Assembly (NCBI GenBank): GCA_035079385.1
Contig: JAVHKY010000023.1
Coordinates: 9,523,501-9,587,500, forward strand
Reading direction: 5' to 3'
From: Aspidiotus rigidus
Lineage: Eukaryota > Arthropoda > Insecta > Hemiptera > Diaspididae
DNA length: 64,000 nt
Shown here: positions 46,551-58,600 of the stretch, piece by piece
How positions within the stretch are numbered: the first letter of the stretch is position 1
How the letters are laid out: each line of letters opens with the position of its first letter
The notes under the pieces: model-generated
Told to the model about the DNA's origin: nothing
The model's input: the letters and a program-made list of their open reading frames with translations, nothing else
The model's database searches: none
Position numbers and translations under genes: made by a program

Positions 46551-48138
46551 TCATGATAATATTGAACTACCGGTTCGGCACTTTATACTTGACATTGTCT
46601 CAAACTTAGAAATCGTGAAACTCACTTATTTTCAAGAATTTCAAGAACAATCTTTGCCTATCGTCGGACATTGAAATTTCAGCGGGCATTCATAGCGTGG
46701 GGTAAGGTTGGTTTGTATGATTGCTGAAATTCTAGTTGAAAGTAATTATGAAATACGAACCTCGAGGCTCATTCTATTTTCACACGCCACCTTCCTGTTC
46801 TGGAGTTCAGAGGCTTTTTTTGCGTTTTTCTGACTACCTATACCCCATATCCTCAATTGAAATTATTTAGCTGAAGTACTTTTGATCTCCCTCTTTTTCG
46901 ATTAATATGACAATAATTTGAAAATTGTTCCTCTCATCACTCAACGCACTGTCGTTTGCTTAGCCCCAGTCGTTTACTTCCACAAATGAATTTCTCTCTC
47001 TTCTACTTCAATCCACAATAGCTTCTATCTATTGGTCACATTTATCAATAGTAAATCCTAGGTTATTCAAGAGTCCCCCACGTGGAACCATTTCGGCAAG
47101 AACGATGTACCCCACCAATTACAAAATGTTATGGACCTATACTTATCTCTATAGAAGTGAATACGAAGATGAGTGAGATGAGGAGAGAAAAATTTAGAGA
47201 TTTTAGGGTAGCAAAAAAAATTTTGGAACAATTAAAAGTATTTGTAGATGAACAAAATGGATGTAAATTTAAAAAACGTATCGTACTTATATTTTCATAA
47301 TATAAAATAGGTATAAGCAGAATCTTACGCCTCTCGTCCGCCAATCATGATTCTCTCTTGTCTCCAATTTCTCGCACATGAAAGAGAAATTTGAGTAAAA
47401 TGATCTGTAAATCATTTTGTATAACTTTTATTTTATTCATTTTTATTTCTGTTCACTTGATCAAAAGAAAATTTTATTTAAAATCAACTGTGGGAGGGGG
47501 GTTCGAATCGCATCACTGCATTTCTACAACATAAATTCGTTTATAAATTTGTTATTGAAAAATTTAACATATAACCATGGATACCAATTTGAAAATATGT
47601 TTTTTGTGCTGCGATTCAGTATTTTATTAATTGAGTGTAAAATACTCCTAATGACGTACTGTTTCACATAGAAATTCGTAATTTCGAGATGGATCATTCG
47701 ATCCAGATTTGTAACGGTGGGGGTGTGTTTTACCCGATATCCCTCCATACCCTTCCCCTCGAACCGAAAAATTTACCTTGAAGTACCATTAAACCAAGTA
47801 TCGTATAAAATATTGTTCAATCCCTCCTCCTCAAGAATTTTCTGGCTACTCCACTGATCCCATCATACGAATATTGATACCGGTATGATTGTATTTTAAG
47901 GAATGTTCGAGCTAATTTTCAATTCCTCATCAAGAATTTTTGTGGTAACCGGAATAAACAAATTTTGACGAGTTTCAATTGTAAATAGATATATACTTTT
48001 TCAAGTATCTACGTCAAACGGTATAAGGTTGTGCTGGTTGATAAAATAATTAATTAAAAATCTATCCAAGAGAAAAAAGCTCAGTTAGATGCAGTTTTAT
48101 TTCATTTTCGCTTCAGTATAGTCTATAGTGTTACTACA
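46551..48138. other. No recognised gene
   Basis: AT-rich sequence upstream of the receptor gene. I looked here on the plus strand for a receptor ectodomain with a YRNxxCAxCN motif and found none. Frames at 46450-46674 and 47082-47300 have ordinary composition but no recognisable domain. Confidence 0.4.
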
Positions 48139-49167
48139 ATGTACTTACAAATTGTAAAGACCGCAATTTTTTTCTTACGACTTTTTCAGACGATTAGTGC
48201 CGCCGCGCAGGATGTGGGTAAATCCCTTCTGATGTTCGATTCGCTTAATCAAGAACTCTTACCGCAACTGATAACGGTGTCCGGGTACATTTTCTCCTCA
48301 ATGGCCATCGCTGTTCACGCGTTTATCCACTTCACGACCGATTTATTTCGCAATTTACCCGGACACATGTTGATGTCAAATTGTCTACTGTTACTTCTGC
48401 AATATTTATTTTCCACCGTCTACCTAACATTCAATAACAACCTAAGCTCGTGGGAAAAAAGCGTTAAGGAAACGCTGTACCTGACCGATTACTATTACAC
48501 CGCGTACATATGGGCAGTATTAACTCGCGTACAATTCATCATGGCGTATGATTTGTGGAGCTGCTTACGTACACAAACAACAAATATCAAATTCGCTTCC
48601 TCGCAGACATCTAGATTAGTCAAATATCAGCTTTTCTGTTGGCTATCTCCCTTCCTCCAACTGGCCGTCTTGTGGGTCATCAAACGAATCTTCTTCTTAC
48701 CTAAAACAGTAGGCCTACTCGACTGCTTCATTTGCTACACAGAAACTCGAGATCATGTCTTACTCGTGTTCTTCATCTTGGACTTCATGGTGATGCTGAC
48801 CAACTTCACCTTTTACCTTTGTTGCCTCTACTACATACACCGTACGAGATCGCAAGTGAAAAGTGCTAACAAACAGACATGCAGTTTTGTATTCTATTAC
48901 AAGGTTTGCGGTCGTCTGTTCATAATGTCCGAAGTGAATTATACCCTACTGATCCTGGTTTATTATTTCGACCTTGGCGAAGGGCTGAAACATATCTTCA
49001 CCTGGTTCATGGCGTACCACGGATTCATAGTTTTTGTATTCATTGTCTTGCAAAAGACTTTGCTGAGGAAGAGTATGTTATCTAGTAAATCTGAAACTGA
49101 TCATACATCTGGAACAGGGGTTACCACCGGGGTCACAAGTATGGTAAACATGAATACATCAGCTTGA
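48139..49167 (+). CDS. Seven-transmembrane receptor, Methuselah/class-B-like, very short ectodomain
   Basis: A plasma-membrane G-protein-coupled receptor by topology. The 342-residue frame has seven helices at about residues 42-65, 76-97, 119-143, 162-184, 206-233, 254-278 and 283-308, then a short Ser/Thr-rich tail. The first loop reads DLFRNLPGHMLMSNCLLLLLQ, which fits the 'LRNLxGKxLMxLCLSLLxAQ' signature of insect Methuselah-like receptors. The ATG at 48139 gives a signal-peptide-like start (IVKTAIFFLRLFQTISAAAQ). However, CTTTTTCAG at 48181-48189 is also a strong splice acceptor in frame, so 48190 may be the start of a last exon whose upstream exons I could not find. With the ATG, only about 20 residues precede helix 1 after signal cleavage, which is unusual. 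The 7TM call is firm, the subfamily is inferred and the ligand unknown. Confidence 0.85.
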   Translation: MYLQIVKTAIFFLRLFQTISAAAQDVGKSLLMFDSLNQELLPQLITVSGYIFSSMAIAVHAFIHFTTDLFRNLPGHMLMSNCLLLLLQYLFSTVYLTFNNNLSSWEKSVKETLYLTDYYYTAYIWAVLTRVQFIMAYDLWSCLRTQTTNIKFASSQTSRLVKYQLFCWLSPFLQLAVLWVIKRIFFLPKTVGLLDCFICYTETRDHVLLVFFILDFMVMLTNFTFYLCCLYYIHRTRSQVKSANKQTCSFVFYYKVCGRLFIMSEVNYTLLILVYYFDLGEGLKHIFTWFMAYHGFIVFVFIVLQKTLLRKSMLSSKSETDHTSGTGVTTGVTSMVNMNTSA

Positions 49168-52100
49168 TCACTAATATACAAATGCACCCTTTAAATTATG
49201 CTAGTGATTTTACACTAAGGACCTGCTACTTTATTCAATACGCCTAGGGATTTAAACATTGTCAAATCTTATTTGCTGAGGAACTTCGAGCTGATGACAA
49301 CTCCAGAACTAATGGGTCAATTTCAAAAATACATGTTCACTATTCCATTGAAAGAATTCCTCACCCGTGGAGAATACTTGATTGTTTGTGCCTAACCGCA
49401 ATCATTACCACAAGCCCTTCTTCAATCTAATTACAAATTGCTACGAAAATTTTCCCATGTATTCAATCACATTTTAATAATACTCTTACACACTCACAAC
49501 TCCAAAATTAGGTAGGCCTACTCCTCTTTCTACTTGAAATCTCCAAGTTGGAAGTAGTTTTATTGAGCTGCGTGTGTCATCCATCGTTTACCACTCCAAT
49601 TTCTTCACGTGAAGCAATCCCTCAATTATACTCCCAATAGCTAAATTGAAGTTGAGGTACGATTTTTTTTTATAAATTTCCGACGGTACCGCTTTCATTT
49701 TTGTAATGTTGAAATCAATTTTACGAGGATATTTTGGCCGTAGCAAGGATTTGGAGAAGAGAAATGGCAATTGAGTCGGTCCTAATGACTATTAACGAGT
49801 TAGGAGAAAAGGAAGCGTAAGAAAGGAAGGGAAATTTATCTTCGCAGTTTTCCTCGGTAACATCACAGTAGTCACAACGTCTTGTATTAGGTAAGGCCTC
49901 TGAAGTTAGTAGTACTTTCTTTTTCAGAATTACTCATGCTATTGAAAATCACGATTAAAACGTTAATGACATATTGAGACGGCTTATGCTCTATTTCTAC
50001 AGAAATTTTGCTCTTTTTTAAATTAGCACCGACAAATAATAAATTTACGCGTATATATAAAATTAGAAATTGATGCATATAAACTAACGGGGGTTGGAAT
50101 TTTAGTCCATTTCACAGCAGAAAATGTATGTACCTTTCTCGTCAAGTACCTCTTTGAAAAATATCCTTTCTCATAGATACGAGTATACTCGTAAACTGGT
50201 ACATAATTCAAGAGGTTTGAAAGATCGTGAGTTTTGAATTATTATTCCATAATGTCGATTGCTTCACTGATAAAGGCCTGGGTATAGGGCCAAGGGGCTC
50301 CCACCACACTATCACATCTATTTATTTATTTTTCAAGAGAGATGAAGTCTTCATCATAATTTCATAATTCTGGCCTTTTAAGACAAACCCTTGAGATCCA
50401 GCCTGAATTAAGTTATGAATTCAAAAAATTACAATGATAAACATTCTGGATTCTGGAGGACTATCAAACAAACAAGTCTTGCTCTAATAAATGAAGAAAA
50501 AGTGCTACTTAGATATTTTTATTTTAAGAGTATAAATTGATAAAACTGACTTATGTTCAGCTTAAAGTTTTTAAACAACTATTTTATTTTTTTTTTAAAC
50601 AATATGGATGTGTAAAAGAAATGACGAAAAAAGTATCTTCTACTTGTCTCAATTGAGAACTATGTACCACAACATATCGGCTAGGTAGGAAATTAAAAAT
50701 ATGACCAAAAGAAAGTTGCCGCAAAAAATAGTTTCACATCTGTAGAAAAGATTTCGGTTCAAAGCTCTAAAATCAAACTGCGTAATATGTTTGGATAATA
50801 TCCAGCTTCTTGATAAATTTCTTGAAATGGGTCTACGCACGAAATAATACTTCGACTTTTATAGTAAATGAAGAAAGCTGCTCATCTCAATACCAGAAAA
50901 ATATAAATGCAATGGGGTTTCTTCTCCAACGGCTTAAATCCACTCAACCAGACCAACAACTAATAATTTTTTTGCATCAAGACATTCTATCCGACTTATG
51001 CCTGGATGATCAGTGTGAAGTGAAACAAGATTAAAATGTCAAGCTTTTTTTCGTTTCATTATATACAGTAGCATAAGTACGTAGGTTGGTATCAGTTTTC
51101 TAAAATTGTAGAGAACCTCAGACTGAAGAGTAATGTAAACAGACGAATATTAGTTGACTTTTTGGGAAAGCCCCGAGTACTACGCTAAGCCAAGTGTACG
51201 GACAATCCATGAGTAAAAATTATGATCGAGATTTTTATCAAAAAAGTATTACTCGAGATTCTAAGAATGAATCTAAAATTTTTCTCTATAAAACCATGTA
51301 TTCCAATTACCAAAAATTGATGAAGATACACGTTTGCAATAATGTTTTGTGTTATAAATTAATTATAATTTACCTACGATTATATTGAAGGTTACAAGTA
51401 CTTACATACTCGGTGTAATAATTTATCACCTTTGAAGTTAGTTGTTATATATTTTTTCAAGAAATATAGATAATATAATTTCTGAACCAATGATCGTTTT
51501 TTTTTTCTCTTGTGTATTCAAGTGCGCTTGCGCTGTTAAGCGTTTTTTAAAGGATGAAAATATTAAAGAGGAGGTGGGTAATACGCTATCACCTTCATAT
51601 TTTTTATGCTGTCATCACTTTGTTTACGACATTAACCAAAGTGCAGCGTAATTTCTTCTTCAATGTGTACGGTAATAAAATATGGCATTAGAAACTAGGA
51701 GTATCTTGTATTGGTTAGGGAGTTACAGAAGGCACTCATCGGTCTCCCAATTTATATCGAATGACGGAAAATAAAAATGATATGAATGGCAACCTAAAAG
51801 TCTTATTTCTCATAAGCACTTTGGAAAATACATTGTCTAAGAATCTCATAATGGCCCTGAATAGTATTCATCTAAGAAAAGTAGATCTGAACCCGCATAG
51901 GCTCAAGAGAACTAGTGATTTGAGTACTCGTAAAATTCTCAAACTTACGAGAAAAAAGGATAATATAAGCCTACTCGTAAGTTACAAAGAGAAATAAAGC
52001 TCGTTTTCGTTCACGATTCTATACACTCTCCGACTTAAAAATCAAAAATGACATAGGTCTACCTAGTTGTAACTAGCTCTATAGAATTTTTTGGTGGTGT

Positions 52101-52543
52101 TGAGAAAAATTACATCGGTGACTGTTGTGAATTTGTTTACTATGGTTCTTAAATAGACATGAATTTAAGAACTATAAAAATGGAGAATTTCATAATATGC
52201 TAAGGTAGGTATTGAATATTCAAAAATAAATTGTTAAAAGTTCTTCTTATCGTTTGATTTGTGAACGTTTCGCAGCCTCAGCCTATAACCTGTCTTGAAA
52301 ATCAATAGAATCAAAAAGATGGGAAATTGAAGTATAATATACAATTTTGTTAAGCCTGTTAACATTTTTGTATAAACCTACAATTTTGTTAGGTAGGTTA
52401 AAATATCATACCTAACTGAAAATTCATCTAGATTCTGGCGTGCGGCGCGGCCTATGTTGATATACTTACATTACTTCTTCTGTTTTCATCAACACAATTT
52501 GCCTTTAAGGGCTCTACTAGGAGCACCAGTTTCCACACTACAC
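49168..52543. other. No convincing gene
   Basis: AT-rich intergenic sequence after the receptor. The frame at 50810-51034 ends in a reasonable-looking peptide (ESCSSQYQKNINAMGFLLQR ... DLCLDDQCEVKQD) and could be the last exon of something small, but no partner exon or domain was recognised. The frame at 51761-51997 is Lys/Asn/Leu-rich and unremarkable. Confidence 0.35.
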
Positions 52544-52666
52544 TCAAAGGTGATGGTGTTTCTGTATAAAGCTACGGTCATTCATAATGACAAGACCGGT
52601 AGCATCTCTTTTCTGTGTTACTCTTTCGAGATTCCTTGTCAGTTCCTCACTACTTAATTGGGCAAT
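52544..52666 (-). pseudogene. Possible dynein light chain roadblock-like fragment
   Basis: A 40-codon minus-strand frame without a start reads EELTRNLERVTQKRDATGLV then IMNDRSFIQ before a stop. The spacing resembles the N-terminal part of roadblock/DYNLRB (helix, then 'GVxGTIVVNxxGIPI'). After the stop, a shifted frame continues LVLLVEPLKA, loosely like the next helix. The match is weak and visual only. Confidence 0.2.
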
Positions 52667-55609
52667 CAATTTTAATGAATGAACTACAGTACACAAAAGT
52701 TGGACCGGAGTCTACTCTAACAAATTCAAAACTCTTTCATGTGGCTTTCCACTTGAATTTTACAAGAAAGAAGAGCAAAAACAAAAAAAAAAGTCATTCA
52801 TTCACTAACATTCACTCATTATCACCTTTGAGTGCAAGCTTTGGAGAAATTCCGCATAGTAGCGCATACTCCGCCCTTATTGGCATAATAGGTTCACCCT
52901 TCCTTTGTTTCTCATCACTGCTGTTGATAGGAGCGCGCTCTGACGGATGTAGGCCCGAATCAGCTGTCTTCTTTCCAGTTAAGGACTGCAATCCACTATC
53001 CAGTGACTACGTCTATCAAGTGGTGTTTGATATCAGCAATCAGCTTGAGCTTGTATTGACTATAGAGTTGAAAATGATACGTTCGATTTAAGTTTAGAAA
53101 TTTTCAGATGAGAATATAAAGCTTTACAAAAATTATGGCCGGCTAAAACAGAGAAATCTTATGCAACAATAAGCGGGAATCTGATTAGACATGCGTTTGT
53201 TTGAAAGAGTCAGTGAATTTGTTACAAAATTACGCAATATGATAATCAGAAGAATTTTTTTCCGAAAAATTTTGCTGTTCATTTCCAGTTCACCAGTTTC
53301 CTCATTGGGTTGAAAATGATACAGGTTGCTTGAATCCCTGAATTTACTGATTGTCGTCATTAATGTAAGTAACGCAATGATCAATTTATCTATGAGCTAT
53401 TGCAAAGAAGACATGAATAAAATTTGAGATTGGTGGTTTTGCAAAGAATATGGATACTGATGAGTACCATATAAGTCTTCAATCAGAAAGATTTCTAGGT
53501 AATTTCAGCATCAGGTATATCCTAAAGCCAAGCTTCATAAGTCGCCATTATAGGTATACCTACCTATCTATACCTAAGAAACAAAATCAATATTCTGAAT
53601 TTCAAATCGCTAATCCCCTATTGCTTGGTTGCTAGTTTCCGCTCATGAAGTGTATGATGCCTAATAAAAGTTTACTTTTGATTCTTTTGAAGATTCTTTC
53701 GCAAAGAAAATAAAATTGATAGCAGGTATACTTTTATCAGCTATTCTGGCCTATTGTAGATTCTAACAATATTCTACTCATGTGTACGTAGTGCGTAGGA
53801 AACTTGATCCAAGCATTCAAAACCATTGGCTGTTTCTGTTGATAAAGCTGCTGGGTTATCTTCAACATGTTAGGTACAATACTTTGAGGACTATTTGCTG
53901 TTGAATTTGTCAGTTGTTATCAATTCCTGCATTATTTTTTTTAGGTATCCATCCACTTGTAGAAAGCACGTAGACTGTACTAATCAACATCTGTGTAAGT
54001 ACAAAATCGCCTGTACAAACCTATTTAGGCCTACATGTGATACAATGTTTCTTCCATCGTAAATTTACCTAGCCGGTGTAGTAATTGGTTCTGCAAGTAG
54101 GTATGCGCAGAACAATATTCGAGGAGCGTATTGTTTTATGATCTCTGTAGTAAGAAGTAACTAACTTAATTAAATGAGAGTTGAATATTTCATTTCGACT
54201 AACGAACGAAAAAGACTTTTGGAAAAGTTTAATCGCAATAAAATTATTCCTTTTCTCAACTATCCTTATTTAGTATCCACTTCTCATCACAGATGAAACA
54301 GTGCGCTCTTCCAAGACGCTAGCCAAGTTGCGCATACCTGCAAAGCCTTAGCCGTAGGAATTGAAAGACCGGCCTTTAATCAATATTGAAAAATATTTTT
54401 ATCAAAAAATTTTGTGAGCTCGGTCTTAAATTTGTGGAGGTAGGTACTGCATTTGTGTAATTCTTGGTATAATCCTAATGAAAATGTCAAAATTCTCCAC
54501 AATCAGGCTGAATATAGGTAGGTATTGTTATTATATTTTGTGACACGTTCCACATTTCTACGTATTTTGTGTACTATCTCCAATTTTATGATTGAAAAGC
54601 TTGAAAGCAAGAAAAGACTTGGAGTTGTTGATATCCTAATTTCGACTCTTATAATTTCGAAAGAATATTCTCTCATCTTGAAATAATGTTTTTGCAATTA
54701 CCTACGGTACCGCTAAATAAATATAAAAAATATTGATCTATCATTGACGAATTTAACGTGTTCAATTCGCTCTTATTCCATCTTCTAATAATGATGTTGA
54801 TCCTCAAATTTCTTCAAAATATTTTTCTTATTTCAGATATGAAAACGATTTTTGTTTTCCTCGCGTCCTGAAAAACCTCTGTATGTAGCTCCACGCTCTG
54901 ATGATAGTCTACAAATTGAATGCGAGCTGAGAATTATGAAAGTCACTCGAATATTAATTTGGCATTGTACTTACCTTTCAAAATGAAATTTTTGAATTTC
55001 ATACAGTAAGAACGATTTTTATAATTTTTAAAATATAAGTAGGTACCTAAGTAATAAAATCTGCAGGAATTTTCGTTTGCGGTAAAAACTATAGGTGGTA
55101 TGAAAATCCAATGGAGGCTCAGACATGGAGACCTCAGGGAGAGCAAGTCGGAAAATTATTGTAACGGAGCTAAGAGTTTAGATGTGAAGTTCACGTCATC
55201 GTCAAAGGTATACGTATTGTAAACTTTTTTTTATTGTTTTCGTTTTTTGATTACCATTTTCATTTAAAAGGTTACTGGCGCTGAACATGAGCTGTTTAGA
55301 TAGCCGTCTCGATCTCCTTTTCGTATCATAGCATGGAAGAATATGAATCAAAATTAGGAGATCTTGATAGATGAAACTCGGTTTCATAATGAAAAAAAAA
55401 AAAAAACTTACTAATCGGTAGAAATTATTTTGCGTTTCGTGTTATATTATATGTAGAAAACTGTTCCTCATTGGTACAAAAATATTTATCATAAGCTTAC
55501 GCATAAACATCACAAAATGCATCATAAAATTAAAATGAAAATTTGAGAATAATGTAGTCCATTTCGAAATTTCATAGGTAGCGAGTTCGCTCAAATGCTT
55601 ATGACACCA
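52667..55609. other. No convincing gene
   Basis: The frame at 52615-53091 (+) is long for this sequence (158 codons) but overlaps the roadblock-like fragment on the other strand and shows no domain. I searched the minus strand here for a 7TM exon that could follow the ectodomain gene ending at 55610 and found none. Confidence 0.4.
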
Positions 55610-58600
55610 TTAACACAACTTAGCTGCCAATGCTGGATCCTTACAGACTTCATTATTCGCGTTACCTTTTCCGTCACTTGCAAACAAGCTAGAAGCTCCA
55701 ACTCGAGTATTTTGCTGACATCCGGTCAATTTGATGACGTTCGGGTCAACACCATTGCACTTAGCGCAGTCGATATTGCGATACGATTTTTTCCCACTCA
55801 TATCATGTACGATCCTTAGATAAGAGTGACATCGTTTATTTGCTTCCACATTACCATTTGGACATTCAGATATGATATTCGGAATACATTTTCGCACGTG
55901 TTTCCCTATGGTATCAGGCATTTTGAAACCCATTTTGCAGAGTAAGATCTCATCTTCGAAATTAGCGATGAATTCTTTCACACTCGGGTCGTATTTAACA
56001 ACTTTCATTATTTCATTTAGTTTTCGCGCGTACGCATAGATATCGGCGATACCACTCGGCGAATTAGAAGCCTGGCGTCTTCTGCGCACAGTTTTAGCGC
56101 CAAAGAAACCCGTCTCTGAACCAAATGTCTTATTGGAAAGTTTAGTTCCTAGATTGCCGAATGTTGGTAAACTTATTTCTTTATTGAAGCCAGCGTTCGG
56201 ATCCTTCTTGCCGAAAATAGCTCCAGGATTCAAATGCACATTGAGATTCAAACGGTTATTATTCGATTTTGAAGGAGTTGTGGCAGAATTCTTGCTGGGA
56301 GGTGCTGTCGAAGATTCCTTTCTGACCTCGGCTTCTCTTTGTTCTAGGTATCCTTGAACCGGTTTACCGCAACTGCTCGCATATCCCCATGGAGTGAAAT
56401 TCTCGTCTCTGTTACATAGAGCGCAGTACGCATTCGCGTAAGAAAGGCGTTTGTCGGTGTTGGTTACCGGCACTATGAGAGCAAAATTATTTTCTTCCAA
56501 GGGTCTCAACGCTTTCGCGCAGTTATCTTTGACTCGTTCATCAGTGTAATCTGGTAAACAGCTTACAACCATGTAGACCTTTAAAAGAAGAAACAGTATG
56601 AAATTGAAAGTACAGTTAAAGTCCATTATTTATTTGTCTTTCCTAACGTACCCTCGCCTCCGGAGAACAGTAGTACGTTCTTGGCGGATTATGAAGCTTG
56701 GGCGCTTTGATATATTGTGAGTCCGAGCAACAGTCGTCGTACTCGCTGCATTCAAAATCGCACATGCAATCTCGGTAAGGAAAAGTCAATTTATCGGCCG
56801 TTAAATTCGAAACTGTTGTTAGGTTGCACGTGGGCTCATTATTGCAAACTCTGAAACAATTCAATGTGTAAAGAATAGTAAATCAGCAAAGGCCACCTAA
56901 TCTGTTCAAAGATTATTTTATTTGAAAAATGTAAAAATTTTCATTTTTTTCTTCTATTGTTCCAGGAAATTTTCTGCTCAACTTTTGACCCGGTGGGAAC
57001 TTGGCTTTTTTGAAAAATGTCTCAAAAAGATACCGACAAATTATCCCAAAATAATAATGGACCAATGGTGGAGACTGCACTTGTAAAATTCTAGATCGCT
57101 TCAAGACGAAGGCTTTTTTCAGTATAAGGGTTCTTCTACGACTGCACACCTTGAAGAGCTTGTAAGTTGTTTTCACCACAGTACTTACTTAGAGTCGTAA
57201 TCTTTAATTTGAGATGTGGCATCTACAGCTGCTTCTACACCAGAGTATTGAAGAACTATGTCGAGTAAAATGAGGGCAGTCAAACGTCTGTACGTCATAT
57301 TGAAGTTAAGTCTGTAAACATAGATGATGAAAGATATTGTTAAATGAATTATTTTTATGAAAGAAACAGGGAAGTTTTTTTTTTTTTTTTCCTTTTAATA
57401 AAATTAGGTGGATCGGAGGTTCTTCACCGTATTAATGATTTTCTTATGATTGTTCGAGAGGTAGTTTGGATGCAGGGAGAGACAGAAAGAGTCAAGCCGA
57501 ATGTTTTCGAGAGCGGAGAAAGAGAAAATGTGTTAAACGGATAGATTGCTCAGCACTGCAGTATAGGCATGATGAGGGTGAAAGGCATAAAAAGAGAAAA
57601 GAACTTATTTAAAACGAGTATGGCCTATTCCGAGGTGGGTCAAGATGAATTTTCCTCGTCGGGACCGTTTTGAAATGATTCAGGAATTGGAGCATTTTCA
57701 TTAGATCAGAGCTTATTGGAGGATGAAAAGGATCAGAAATCATGCTAGGAGGAAAGGATGAGGGAGCGGTGATAGGATTTTAGATCATACGAGAGAGAGG
57801 TGGAAGATCAGTTATGGAAGGTGAACGCAGTGACTGCTTTCCAACGAGGTCCACTACGTCATGTTTCTCAAGGTCGATGTGTTCCGAAATCCATAGAAAA
57901 ATGATTAAGAATGAGGAAAAACTTGACGAGTTTGTGAGAGTGAGGATTCGTTGGACGATGAGATTGGTAGAATGACATTCTTGGAGAGGACGAGAGACAA
58001 TCACAAAGAGGCAGGTGAGTGTAGTGGTGAGCTCAACGGTAAATATGGAAGCGTAGTTTCTCATATAGAAGGGTGATCCGATTTGGTCCCATCTGGGTAG
58101 CAGAGAAGGTGGAAGAAAAGTTTTGAAGAAATTATTTTATTGGGACGTATTGTTTGCATATGAAGTTGGCTTTTTTGGGAGATCGAGACCTACCTATGTC
58201 AGGGACCTAGGTATTAACCGAGAGGGAATGAATGAAAAGCTGGGAACTGAGGGCCTGAGTTCGAGATAAGTGCCTATATGAGAGTGAAGTGACAGAAGAT
58301 GAGGCGTAGAGCATTTGAAATAGTGGGAAGATTTGGGTATTGGCCTGTTGAGGGTAGAGAATCAGCAGTGAGTGAAAGAGCGCGGTAACGGAGAGGTGGA
58401 CACTTGCTGCAGCGCATTTGTGGAATGAAGAAGGGAGCCTGGTAGATTGAATGGATTGAAGATTGTTTTGTTAAGTGCAGAAAGGAATAGGTGTAGGGCG
58501 CGAATATATGTGGAACAGTCTCGTTTCTCGGTGGAGTTGAAAGTGATACTGAAGTCATCCGCAAAAAGGCTTGTTGGTAAGGAAAATGCTGACACTTTTT

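Noticed and set aside
46450..46674. Plus-strand 74-codon frame as a receptor ectodomain exon
   Set aside because: It lacks the cysteines and YRNxxCAxCN motif expected for that role, overlaps the LINE remnant, and has no splice link to 48190.
47480..47520. GGTTCGAATCGC, a tRNA B-box-like word
   Set aside because: No matching A box, anticodon arm or acceptor pairing could be drawn around it; a chance match.
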